Shown piece by piece: positions 6,849 to 14,027 of a stretch of 39,427 nt of DNA. Origin of the DNA: a virus. The notes beneath the pieces are model-generated. The model did not search any database, was not told the DNA's origin, and worked only from the letters and a program-made list of their open reading frames with translations. Where the stretch lies: IMG/VR virus record IMGVR_UViG_3300043444_000071, positions 1 to 39,427 of that record. One strand, given 5' to 3'. The first letter of the stretch is position 1; each line of letters begins with the position of its first letter. Made by a program: the position numbers and the translations under genes.

Positions 6849-7140
6849 TTATCTACATAAGGTTGACTCCATTTTAGATGAATTTGACTTTGATAAAGTT
6901 CGTACAGTTATGAAGACTTTGAACTGGACTTACTTTGATTCTACAGAAGTTCCTACTGTCTCGCGCATTTACCGTATGGCTCGTAACCTTCTTATTGCTG
7001 CTTACACTGCTGATCCTTCGCCTGAGTGGTATACAGCTTCTGGCGGCTTTGAGGTAACTCGCTATATGTATCCCGGAGACACAAAAAAGTATGTGACTCT
7101 TAAGTTTGTAGTAACTGAATGGAGTAAACCAATTGATTGA
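6841..7140 (+). CDS. Hypothetical protein, 99 residues
   Basis: The ATG at 6841 follows AAGGAGTATTGAATA. Sequence such as DEFDFDKVRTVMKTLNWTYF and YTASGGFEVTRYMYPGDTKK matches a small protein often seen in phage metabolic clusters, with a helical first half and a strand-rich second half. I do not recognise a catalytic motif. It overlaps ThyX by 8 bases and the MazG-like gene by 8 bases. Confidence 0.8.
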   Translation: MSDYLHKVDSILDEFDFDKVRTVMKTLNWTYFDSTEVPTVSRIYRMARNLLIAAYTADPSPEWYTASGGFEVTRYMYPGDTKKYVTLKFVVTEWSKPID

Positions 7141-7444
7141 CTTTGAAGAATATCAGAAGAAGGCATGGGAGACAGCACTAGAGACTGCTAAGAACCCTGC
7201 TTATATGGTGAGTAACTTGGCATCAGAGGCTGGTGAAGTAGCTGGCAAGTATGCTAAGTGGGTACGTGATGGTATCCTAGACGAAGAAGGCTTGCAAAAG
7301 GAAATGGGTGACGTACTGTGGCAAGTAGCTGGACTGGCTACTGTGATGGGGTGGAGCTTGTCAGACTTGGCTAGTAAGAATCTGCAGAAGCTTGCTGATC
7401 GTCAGGCACGTATGACGCTTAGTGGCTCTGGTGACAATCGGTAA
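7133..7444 (+). CDS. MazG-like nucleotide pyrophosphohydrolase
   Basis: 103 residues starting at TTG 7133, with GGAG eight bases upstream. The motif pair SEAGEVAGKYAKW (ExxE) and KEMGDVLWQVAGLA (ExxD) is the metal-binding core of the all-alpha NTP pyrophosphatases. Such phage enzymes hydrolyse (d)NTPs, and in aquatic phages they have been proposed to lower ppGpp or recycle host nucleotides. The short single-domain form fits phage versions. The use of TTG where all upstream in-frame codons lie within the previous gene is the only odd point. Confidence 0.92.
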   Translation: MIDFEEYQKKAWETALETAKNPAYMVSNLASEAGEVAGKYAKWVRDGILDEEGLQKEMGDVLWQVAGLATVMGWSLSDLASKNLQKLADRQARMTLSGSGDNR

Positions 7445-7454
7445 GGAGAACAAC

Positions 7455-7760
7455 ATGGGTAAACATTTTCGATTTAACTTTCATGAGAGCCACCTAGAAG
7501 GTGAAATGACCTTTGATGATGTTGAGTATCCTTACGCAAAGGAACTTACCTCTCATGTATCCTTTGAATCCAGTACTCAATGGGATAACATTATCCGAGA
7601 GTTTGCACACTTCCTTGATTCCACTGGATACGTAGGTGTCTATGATCGTGTGAGTGCATTGCTTGAAGGCTATTGGGAACCAGTGTATAACTTTGATGGA
7701 GTAAACGATGAAGATTTTGGTTGTGCCGGACTGTCAGGTAAAGCAGGGTGTACCGACTGA
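7455..7760 (+). CDS. Hypothetical protein, 101 residues
   Basis: ATG 7455 preceded by TAAGGAGAACAAC, a better start than the open frame from 7422. Beginning MGKHFRFNFHESHLEGEMTF, it has alternating strands and then a helix (SSTQWDNIIREFAHFLDSTG). The second half (VGVYDRVSALLEGYWEP) is acidic. No family recognised. It overlaps the phosphoesterase by 53 bases. Confidence 0.8.
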   Translation: MGKHFRFNFHESHLEGEMTFDDVEYPYAKELTSHVSFESSTQWDNIIREFAHFLDSTGYVGVYDRVSALLEGYWEPVYNFDGVNDEDFGCAGLSGKAGCTD

Positions 7761-8487
7761 GCATCTTACGTGGGCAGGAGAGGCTATCTGTGACTATCGC
7801 CCTGACGTTGTGGTTAATCTGGGTGATTTCGCTGATATGCCTAGCCTCAGTAGCCATGACGTTAAAGGCTCTAAGTACTTTGAAGGCTTACGCTACAAGA
7901 CTGACGTTGAAGTTACGAAGGAGGCTATGAAGAAACTTCTAGCTCCTTTGCGTGAGCTTCAAGGTCGTCAGCGTAAGAACAAAGAGAAAGTCTATAAGCC
8001 ACGTATGGTGTTGACGCTAGGGAACCATGAGAACCGTATTGACCGAGCAGTTAACAACAATCCTACGCTTGAAGGTTTGATTAGTACAAAGGATTTGGAA
8101 TATGAGAAAGACTGGGAAGTACATCAGTTCCTACATCCTGTATTCATCAACGGGGTGGGGTTCAACCATTACTGGCCTGTTGGCGCGATGGGTAGACCTG
8201 CTGGCACTGCTGCTGCTATTATCAATAAGCTCCACATGAGCTGTATTGCAGGGCATCAGCAAGGCAAGCAAGTAGCCTACGGTAAACGTGCAGATGGTCA
8301 ACCAATCTGTGCTATCATTGCGGGTAGCTACTACCTTCATTCAGAGAGTTACATGGATCAACTGTCTAATAAACACTGGCGCGGTCTGCTGGTTATGAAT
8401 GAAGTTAACGATGGACACTTCGATGAACTCTTTTTGAGTATCGAATATTTAGGAAAGCGTTATGGCAACAAACAAGAAGAAGTTTAA
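7708..8487 (+). CDS. Calcineurin-like metallophosphoesterase
   Basis: 259 residues. Motifs of the superfamily in order: MKILVVPDCQV (first metal ligands), VVNLGDFADM (GD), VLTLGNHENRID (GNHE, near residue 107) and CIAGHQQGKQ (the GHxH position, here GHQQ). The last motif departs from the usual GHxH, so metal binding at that site may be altered. The substrate cannot be read from sequence; phage homologues are variously called phosphatase or DNA repair exonuclease. The start has GGAG ten bases upstream inside the previous gene. Confidence 0.88.
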   Translation: MKILVVPDCQVKQGVPTEHLTWAGEAICDYRPDVVVNLGDFADMPSLSSHDVKGSKYFEGLRYKTDVEVTKEAMKKLLAPLRELQGRQRKNKEKVYKPRMVLTLGNHENRIDRAVNNNPTLEGLISTKDLEYEKDWEVHQFLHPVFINGVGFNHYWPVGAMGRPAGTAAAIINKLHMSCIAGHQQGKQVAYGKRADGQPICAIIAGSYYLHSESYMDQLSNKHWRGLLVMNEVNDGHFDELFLSIEYLGKRYGNKQEEV

Positions 8488-8842
8488 ATATCACTCACGT
8501 AAGTTCTTGAACAAGACACAAGGACTTGCAGCTATTGAGTGTACAGTTGATAGTTGGGACTTTGGTGATGGCGTAGACGCTGAGGTTAAGATCACTGATT
8601 GCTCTCGTGCAATTCGTCTTGACTTCAGTTTCTATGATGTTGAGTCTATTGCACCATCGTATAAGAAGCTAGGCTTGTTGCTTGAAGAAGTGACAAAGAT
8701 GCACGACTGGTTTACCAATAACTATGAAGCCCTTGCTCAAGCGATGAAAGAGAAAGAGGAGAAGCGTAAAGCTCGTCTTGCTGAGGTCAAAGCTAAAGGT
8801 GTGTCAAAGGTTATTAAGGAGTTGGCTGGCGATGATGAATGA
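8462..8842 (+). CDS. Hypothetical protein, 126 residues
   Basis: ATG 8462 has AGGAAAG just upstream and overlaps the phosphoesterase by 26 bases. The first 70 residues are strand-rich (GLAAIECTVDSWDF, EVKITDCSRAIRLDF), the rest a long charged helix (EALAQAMKEKEEKRKARLAE) that may coil. Similar proteins sit beside DUF3310 genes in other podophages, but no function is known to me. Confidence 0.8.
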   Translation: MATNKKKFKYHSRKFLNKTQGLAAIECTVDSWDFGDGVDAEVKITDCSRAIRLDFSFYDVESIAPSYKKLGLLLEEVTKMHDWFTNNYEALAQAMKEKEEKRKARLAEVKAKGVSKVIKELAGDDE

Positions 8843-9266
8843 ACATAAATGCCATCAGTGCTTCTATGCTCAGTACGAGAAGGATGAAGCTCCGTGCAAT
8901 GGCTGTACAGGGTATAGTAAATTCATTAAGCGTGATATTTACATCAAAACTCCTACCTCTGCTCCTAGCTTCCAGCCTTTGCAAAAAGCAATTGATGAGT
9001 GGCATCGTGAGCAGAAGCTGAACGAAGGCTGCAACGGGTTGTCTAGTAAAGAGCTTAACGATGCTGTGAATAGACCTAAACACTACACTGAGCATCCTTC
9101 AGGTATCGAGTGCATTGAAGTTACTGAACACATGGGTTTTAACCTAGGTAATGCTGTAAAGTACATCTGGCGCTGTGACCTTAAGAAAGATGCCATTGAA
9201 GACCTGAAGAAGGCTAAGTGGTACATCGAGAGGGAGATTGCTAAACGTGTTGACTCTAACTTTTGA
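8832..9266 (+). CDS. DUF3310 protein with N-terminal cysteine cluster (T7 gp1.7-related)
   Basis: 144 residues from ATG 8832 (or 8835). N-terminal CHQCFYAQYEKDEAPCNGC gives two CxxC pairs, a likely zinc knuckle. The C-terminal half, VNRPKHYTEHPSGIECIEVT followed by GNAVKYIWRCDLKKDAIEDL and KKAKWYIERE, is the DUF3310/SaV-like domain found in T7 gp1.7, which has been described as a nucleotide kinase. A role in nucleotide supply fits the neighbours (MazG, ribonucleotide reductase), but activity is inferred only. The stop of the previous gene lies just inside. Confidence 0.88.
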   Translation: MMNEHKCHQCFYAQYEKDEAPCNGCTGYSKFIKRDIYIKTPTSAPSFQPLQKAIDEWHREQKLNEGCNGLSSKELNDAVNRPKHYTEHPSGIECIEVTEHMGFNLGNAVKYIWRCDLKKDAIEDLKKAKWYIEREIAKRVDSNF

Positions 9267-9411
9267 AGAACTAAAAGAGAAACTCGCTATGCTCGATGAG
9301 GTGACACTGTTGGAGATTTTTAACATCCACAGTGTTGACCTCGTTGAACGATTCGAGGATTACATTGAAGATAAACAAGAAAAACTTGAGAGGATGATTA
9401 ATGACCTATAA
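9247..9411 (+). CDS. Small acidic helical protein
   Basis: 54 residues from GTG 9247 (TTG 9250 also possible), with GAGGGAG about ten bases upstream. The sequence LTFEELKEKLAMLDEVTLLEIF followed by SVDLVERFEDYIEDKQEKL is a widespread short phage family, predicted all-helical and acidic. It often lies just before large metabolic or replication genes. Here it overlaps the ribonucleotide reductase start by 11 bases. Function unknown. Confidence 0.82.
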   Translation: MLTLTFEELKEKLAMLDEVTLLEIFNIHSVDLVERFEDYIEDKQEKLERMINDL

Positions 9412-11305
9412 AATGACACCATACAACGAGTACATCTCTAAAAGCCGATATGCACGTTATCTGGATAATGAAGGCCGCCGTGAGCATTGGCATGAGACAG
9501 TAGCTCGATACTTTGACTTCATGACTAAACATCTCAAGGACAAACATAACTATACGCTGACATCTGAGCTGCGTAGTGAGCTTGAAGAGGCTGTGAATGG
9601 TCTTGAAGTAGTGCCTTCGATGCGATCTATCATGACAGCAGGTGAGGCTTTGGAGCGTCAGAACATTGCAGGTTACAACTGTAGCTACCTGCCCATTGAT
9701 GATCCTAAAGCCTTTGATGAGGCTATGTACATCTTGCTGTGTGGCACTGGTGTTGGCTTTAGTGTGGAGCAAAAATATGTTAATAAACTTCCTGAGATTC
9801 CAACTCAGCTCTTTGAGTCTAGCACTCTGGTTGTGGTTAAAGACTCCAAAGAAGGATGGGCTAAATCTCTTCGCCAAGTTATCGCCCTACTGTATGCCGG
9901 TGAAATTCCAAAATGGGACGTATCTGCGGTTCGCCCAGCAGGAACTCGCCTCAAGACCTTTGGTGGTCGCGCCAGTGGGCCTGAGCCGCTTGTGGAACTC
10001 TTTAAGTACGTTGTATCCAAATTCAAAGGTGCTGCTGGTCGAAAACTTACAAGCTTGGAATCCCATGATATTCTGTGTAAAATTGGGGAAGTCGTGGTGG
10101 TCGGTGGAGTACGACGTAGTGCGATGATTAGTTTGTCTGACATCGGCGATGATCGTATGGCTCACGCTAAAGCAGGCAACTGGTGGGATGGCAATGGTCA
10201 ACGTGCTCTAGCGAACAACAGTGCTGTGTACGATGTTAAACCTGATGTTGGTCAATTCATGCGGGAATGGAGTAGCATTTATGAAAGTCACTCGGGAGAA
10301 CGAGGAATCTTTAACCGTTACGCCTCGGAGCTTCAAGCAGCTAAGAATGGGCGTCGAAAGCTTAATCAAGAGTGGGGCACTAATCCTTGTTCAGAAATTA
10401 TTCTTCGTCCTTATCAGTTCTGTAACCTATCTAGCGTTATTGTTCGTAGTTCCGATACTCTGGATCGACTTCGCCATAAGGTACGTTTGGCTACGATTCT
10501 TGGTACTTTTCAATCGACGATGACTAGCTTCCCATATCTGCGTAAGGTGTGGCAGACTAACACTGAAGAAGAGCGTCTGTTGGGTGTGTCTATGACTGGT
10601 ATCTTGGACAACACTCTGCTGAATAACCCTGATGACCCTGAGTTGCCTAGTCGTTTGGAAGGAATGAAAGATGTTGCCGTTAACACTAACGCTGAGTTTG
10701 CTGATGCTATTGGTATCAACCGCAGCGTGGCTATCACTGCTATCAAACCTGAAGGAACTGTTTCACAGCTCACCTCGACTGCAAGTGGTATTCATCCTCA
10801 GCACAGCGAGTATTTTATCCGTAGGGTACGTAGTGATAATAAAGACCCTCTGACGCAGTTCTTGAAGGACAGTGGATTCCCTTGGGAGCCTTGTGTCATG
10901 AAGCCTGAATCTACTACGGTGTTCAGCTTCCCGATGAAGGTTGAGAAGGGTGCTATCTTCCGTGAGGACTTGGATGCTATTAAGCACCTGCGTCTGTGGT
11001 TGATGTACCAGCGACACTACTGTGAGCATAAGCCATCAGTGACCATCAGTGTTCAAGAGCACGAATGGCCTAAAGTTGGTGCATGGGTGTGGGACAACTT
11101 CGATGAGATCACTGGTGTTAGCTTCTTGCCGATGGACGGTGGAACTTATCGACAGGCTCCTTATGAGACTATTGATGCTTCCGTCTATGAGACAATGAAG
11201 GCTCAGATGCCTGAAACTATTGACTGGAACCTCTTCATTGAGAATACAGACAACGTTGAAGGTGCTCAGACTTTGGCGTGTACAGCTGGTGGGTGCGAAA
11301 TCTAA
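9401..11305 (+). CDS. Class II (adenosylcobalamin-dependent) ribonucleotide reductase
   Basis: 634 residues, monomeric type related to the Lactobacillus ribonucleoside-triphosphate reductase. The redox cysteine is in GYNCSYLPI (near residue 89), the glycine-rich GTGVGFSVEQ follows, the radical cysteine is in NPCSEIILRP (near 328) and the partner cysteine in FCNLSS (near 340). The C-terminus LACTAGGCEI has the C-x4-C pair (C627, C632) that is re-reduced by an external thiol protein. It turns ribonucleotides into deoxynucleotides without oxygen or a beta subunit but needs host or environmental vitamin B12. The next gene, one base after the stop, encodes a glutaredoxin-like reductant. Confidence 0.95.
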   Translation: MTYKMTPYNEYISKSRYARYLDNEGRREHWHETVARYFDFMTKHLKDKHNYTLTSELRSELEEAVNGLEVVPSMRSIMTAGEALERQNIAGYNCSYLPIDDPKAFDEAMYILLCGTGVGFSVEQKYVNKLPEIPTQLFESSTLVVVKDSKEGWAKSLRQVIALLYAGEIPKWDVSAVRPAGTRLKTFGGRASGPEPLVELFKYVVSKFKGAAGRKLTSLESHDILCKIGEVVVVGGVRRSAMISLSDIGDDRMAHAKAGNWWDGNGQRALANNSAVYDVKPDVGQFMREWSSIYESHSGERGIFNRYASELQAAKNGRRKLNQEWGTNPCSEIILRPYQFCNLSSVIVRSSDTLDRLRHKVRLATILGTFQSTMTSFPYLRKVWQTNTEEERLLGVSMTGILDNTLLNNPDDPELPSRLEGMKDVAVNTNAEFADAIGINRSVAITAIKPEGTVSQLTSTASGIHPQHSEYFIRRVRSDNKDPLTQFLKDSGFPWEPCVMKPESTTVFSFPMKVEKGAIFREDLDAIKHLRLWLMYQRHYCEHKPSVTISVQEHEWPKVGAWVWDNFDEITGVSFLPMDGGTYRQAPYETIDASVYETMKAQMPETIDWNLFIENTDNVEGAQTLACTAGGCEI

Positions 11306-11527
11306 ATGAAGATTGTATACACAAAGGATAACTGTCCAGCGTGTATTGCCTTGAAAGCGAAACTTCGTAGTGAAGGAGTAGCTTTTAAGGAAGTACATAT
11401 TGGTTCAGACATTAGCCGGGAGAACTTCATCAAGGAGTATCCCTCAGTACGAACAGTCCCTTTTGTAGTTGAAGAGCTTAGCTCGAAGGAAGAGGATACA
11501 GATGGCAACGAAGCAACAACAAACTGA
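11306..11527 (+). CDS. Glutaredoxin/NrdH-like redoxin
   Basis: 73 residues: MKIVYTKDNCPACIALKAKL with the active-site CPAC (residues 10-13), then FKEVHIGSD and RTVPFVVEE with the cis-proline (VP) that lines the thiol groove. It starts on the base after the ribonucleotide reductase stop, so it is almost certainly the electron donor for the C-terminal cysteine pair of that enzyme. The C-terminal acidic tail (EELSSKEEDTDGNE) overlaps the PhoH start by 26 bases. Confidence 0.92.
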   Translation: MKIVYTKDNCPACIALKAKLRSEGVAFKEVHIGSDISRENFIKEYPSVRTVPFVVEELSSKEEDTDGNEATTN

Positions 11528-12236
11528 GCGATCTGGGCCTAAAGAGAAGCCAACACAGAGCTTGAAGATTAAGCTGGATGATATGATTACTATCCAACCT
11601 AAGACTGAAAAGCAAGCTGACTTCTTTAAGTCCTATCAGCGAGGTGATTACTTCATGGCATTGCATGGAGTAGCAGGCACAGGTAAGACATATATTGCTA
11701 TGTATAAAGCCCTTGAGGAGGTACTCAGCCGAGACAATCCTTTCCACAAGGTAACTGTTATTCGTAGTAGTGTACAGAGCCGCGATATGGGCTTCTTACC
11801 CGGGGATGTGGATGAGAAGATGGATGTCTACCTTCAACCATACAAACAGATTTGCTCTGACTTGTTCAAACGCAAAGATGCTTGGGATCGGTTAGCCGAA
11901 CAGAGCCATGTAGAGTTTGTGTCTACTAGCTTCATTCGAGGTACTACATTCACTAACTCTGTCTTGCTAGTAGACGAGGTACAGAACATGACCTTTGAAG
12001 AACTGGATACCATCATTACTCGTGTTGGTGACAAATCAAAGATTATCTTCTGTGGGGACTATCGACAGACTGACTTGAAGAAAAAGGATGACAAGTCTGG
12101 TCTATTGAAATTCCTAGACATCGCTGGTAAAATGAATGAGTTCTCTAGATTTGAGTTCCACATCGAAGACATTGTTCGTAGCTCTTTAGTGAAGAATTAC
12201 ATCATCGCTAAGACTAACTACGAAGACGGTCTGTAA
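11502..12236 (+). CDS. PhoH-like ATPase
   Basis: 244 residues from ATG 11502 (GAAGGAAGAGG upstream). Walker A is HGVAGTGKTYIAM (near residue 57), Walker B is VLLVDEVQNMT (near 152), and FCGDYRQTDL is the sensor-like motif of PhoH and related superfamily 1 helicases. PhoH genes are very frequent in aquatic phages; a link to phosphate stress has been proposed, and nucleic-acid unwinding or RNA metabolism is an alternative. It is the last gene of the rightward transcript before the terminator. Confidence 0.93.
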   Translation: MATKQQQTERSGPKEKPTQSLKIKLDDMITIQPKTEKQADFFKSYQRGDYFMALHGVAGTGKTYIAMYKALEEVLSRDNPFHKVTVIRSSVQSRDMGFLPGDVDEKMDVYLQPYKQICSDLFKRKDAWDRLAEQSHVEFVSTSFIRGTTFTNSVLLVDEVQNMTFEELDTIITRVGDKSKIIFCGDYRQTDLKKKDDKSGLLKFLDIAGKMNEFSRFEFHIEDIVRSSLVKNYIIAKTNYEDGL

Positions 12237-12250
12237 GCACTAATAGAAAC

Positions 12251-12295
12251 AAAAAAGCCCACAACAGAGGTGACTCTGAAGTGGGCTTACTTATT
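12251..12295. terminator. Nested bidirectional terminator between convergent units
   Basis: Stem AAGCCCAC (12255-12262) pairs with GTGGGCTT (12281-12288), and a second stem CAGAG/CTCTG (12265-12269 with 12274-12278) sits inside it. Reading leftward the hairpin is followed by TTTTTTGTTT, a strong intrinsic terminator; reading rightward it is followed by TTACTTATTTG, a weaker one. It lies four bases or so after PhoH and about 30 before the end of the lysis cassette, so it stops both transcripts. Confidence 0.88.
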
Positions 12296-12321
12296 TGTAA
12301 AATAGGATAAGATACTTTACA

Positions 12322-12543
12322 TTATTTATGATTATTCACTACAGCTACGATGGCAGCACCAGCGGCTACTAGCCACAAGATAGGCTTAGCAACTTTAGCT
12401 AGCCATTCGAGTACATGAAATGCACCTTGAGCGTCATTAAAGGCTTTGACCATGTCTTCAGTATCATTAGATACTTTGTCTACCTTAGCTTCAACAGCTA
12501 TGAGTCTCTCATATATCTCTTCGTGAGTTACCTCTTTAGTCAT
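12322..12543 (-). CDS. Small membrane protein, XhlA/holin-like
   Basis: 73 residues. An N-terminal helical coiled-coil part (EIYERLIAVEAKVDKVSND) is followed by GAFHVLEWLAKVAKPILWLV and a C-terminal transmembrane helix (residues about 52-69). This order, coiled coil then 'F..L.WL...AK...' and one membrane helix, resembles haemolysin XhlA, an accessory to holin function. It is the last gene of the leftward unit, overlapping the lysozyme gene by 8 bases. It may be a holin, antiholin or accessory lysis protein. Confidence 0.7.
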   Translation of the reverse strand: MTKEVTHEEIYERLIAVEAKVDKVSNDTEDMVKAFNDAQGAFHVLEWLAKVAKPILWLVAAGAAIVAVVNNHK

Positions 12544-13063
12544 TGTCCTCTTCTCCCATAGTGCTCAAGAATAAAGCCCTTTCAGCTTCTCTTCGTTTAA
12601 CCAATCCGGGGAGAACTTTGCCTCCTCCTTTGACCCATGCCATGAAAGCATCAGCAGCACCTTGCCAGTCACCGCGATTAGCTTTCATACGAATGGTAGA
12701 GTTCTGTAGGTTCCCTAAGCCAGCATTGAAGGCAAAAGAGACCAGAGCATCGAAAGCGCCTTGATTCCCATTAACGCCGGGAACAAGTCGTAGAACACCA
12801 CGTTCAAAGCGTTCGACACTTTTAGCGAAGAGGGTATCAATTTCATCTTGACTCCATACTCTGTTATCCTCAGGCTTCAGAGGGTATTCCTTACGAATAA
12901 GACCAGTGTAGCCTTCTTTACGCACCATTGGAAGCTTAATCTGTTCCTGATACAAGACCTCACCGAAGCCTACAGTCCAGATATGAGCAGGGCATAGGTA
13001 CGGTTTGTTCCTACACCCTTCAAAGCGGTGCATCAAATCTGCGCCAGCTTTGCTCAGCTTCAT
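12536..13063 (-). CDS. Endolysin, GH24 lysozyme
   Basis: 175 residues that cut the glycan strands of peptidoglycan. The T4-type active site is E15 in HRFEGCRNKPYL, C24 (where T4 has Asp) and T30 in HIWTVGFGE, giving the known E-8aa-D/C-5aa-T spacing. Further family marks are FDALVSFAFNAGLGNLQNST and the C-terminal GLVKRREAERALFL. No signal peptide or SAR helix is visible at the N-terminus, so export should depend on a holin pore. It overlaps the neighbouring membrane-protein gene by ATGA. Confidence 0.95.
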   Translation of the reverse strand: MKLSKAGADLMHRFEGCRNKPYLCPAHIWTVGFGEVLYQEQIKLPMVRKEGYTGLIRKEYPLKPEDNRVWSQDEIDTLFAKSVERFERGVLRLVPGVNGNQGAFDALVSFAFNAGLGNLQNSTIRMKANRGDWQGAADAFMAWVKGGGKVLPGLVKRREAERALFLSTMGEEDND

Positions 13064-13584
13064 TTCTTGCTCCAGCCGCGTGAGCCGAACCAGTAACCAA
13101 TGATAGCGCCTAACATACTAAGTTCTGACTCAGTGAAGATGACATCAATGTAGGCCATCAGAGAGGTAAAGTCAGTAATCAGTCCGGGTTGATTTAAGAG
13201 ATAATAACACAGGAAGATGTTAATACCGATCAATTCCAAGACAAACAAGAATGTAACAGCTGGACGTACAATACCGTTAAGATTAACAATCCATGTAGAT
13301 GCTCGTGACATAATGGCTTTGTCATGCTCATGGGCACTTTTGATGCCATCAGCAGCGGCTTGTTCCATCTGAGCTGCAGTCTGCATAGCCACTTGCTCTG
13401 TACGAATCTCTTCAATACGAGCCTGAGCTGCAAAACCTTCTTTGGCTAAAGCTAGTTCACGTTCAATCTGGATACGAGAAAGCTCAGCTTCATGCTTCTG
13501 ATCCTGCTTACTCTGAAAGAAATCTAATAGTTTAGGTAGCCCTGACGTCAATAGACCTAAGAGGGTAGAAATAATAGTTAACAC
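13060..13584 (-). CDS. Holin, 3-TM gene-transfer-release type
   Basis: 174 residues. The N-terminus has a hydrophobic stretch (MLTIISTLLGLLTSGLPKLL), the middle is a long charged helix (residues about 25-90), and the C-terminal half has two membrane segments (RPAVTFLFVLELIGINIFLC and MLGAIIGYWFGSRGWSKK). This is the pattern of Pfam's 'holin of 3TMs, for gene-transfer release' family, and the trailing YWFGSR is typical. Directly upstream of the lysozyme, it is the best candidate for the main holin. Confidence 0.85.
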   Translation of the reverse strand: MLTIISTLLGLLTSGLPKLLDFFQSKQDQKHEAELSRIQIERELALAKEGFAAQARIEEIRTEQVAMQTAAQMEQAAADGIKSAHEHDKAIMSRASTWIVNLNGIVRPAVTFLFVLELIGINIFLCYYLLNQPGLITDFTSLMAYIDVIFTESELSMLGAIIGYWFGSRGWSKK

Positions 13585-13585
13585 T

Positions 13586-14026
13586 TTATTGTCCTTTTGT
13601 TAATATATACCAGACCATTAGGCCTATAATACCGATACCTGATGCACCAATAAGGGTTATAAGAAGAGTAACTGACAAATCGTATATAAACTCTTTTCTA
13701 AGAGCAGCAGCGATGCGTTGTTTCCTAGCTTCCTCTTCACGTTCTTTCTTCTTCTGAGCTTGAAACTTAAGCCAATCCGCCCAAAGACCTGCTCTACCCT
13801 GATAGATCATGATCTCTTTTAGTTGAGTTTCTTGTTTCTTAAGTTTCTCTAATGCCCAGAACTCTTCACTATTGCTACCCTTCCTGTTAGCTTTCTTGGA
13901 GATTTCATTCTTTAAACCGAAGTACTCTCCAAGTTTGGAACCAGCGGCAATTAGATCACCACCGTTCCCAATAGCTTCTTTAATAACAGCAAAGGCAGCG
14001 TTGGCGGCTGCGAGTTCTGCTAACAT
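13586..14026 (-). CDS. Membrane-anchored protein between ejection and lysis genes
   Basis: 146 residues. The N-terminal MLAELAAANAAFAVIKEAIG and GGDLIAAGSKLGEYFGLKNE are followed by a long charged coiled-coil-like helix (KKKEREEEARKQRIAAALRK) and a C-terminal hydrophobic segment (residues about 119-141, VTLLITLIGASGIGIIGLMV). Proteins of this outline sit at the same place in other podophages of aquatic bacteria. A spanin-like or virion membrane role is possible; not recognised with certainty. Confidence 0.75.
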   Translation of the reverse strand: MLAELAAANAAFAVIKEAIGNGGDLIAAGSKLGEYFGLKNEISKKANRKGSNSEEFWALEKLKKQETQLKEIMIYQGRAGLWADWLKFQAQKKKEREEEARKQRIAAALRKEFIYDLSVTLLITLIGASGIGIIGLMVWYILTKGQ

Positions 14027-14027
14027 T

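Noticed and set aside
9398-9877. 159-codon minus-strand frame
   Set aside because: Antisense to the ribonucleotide reductase N-terminal region; no supporting signals.
9642-10127. 161-codon plus-strand frame
   Set aside because: A different frame inside the ribonucleotide reductase gene, with unlikely Leu/Cys/Val-rich product.
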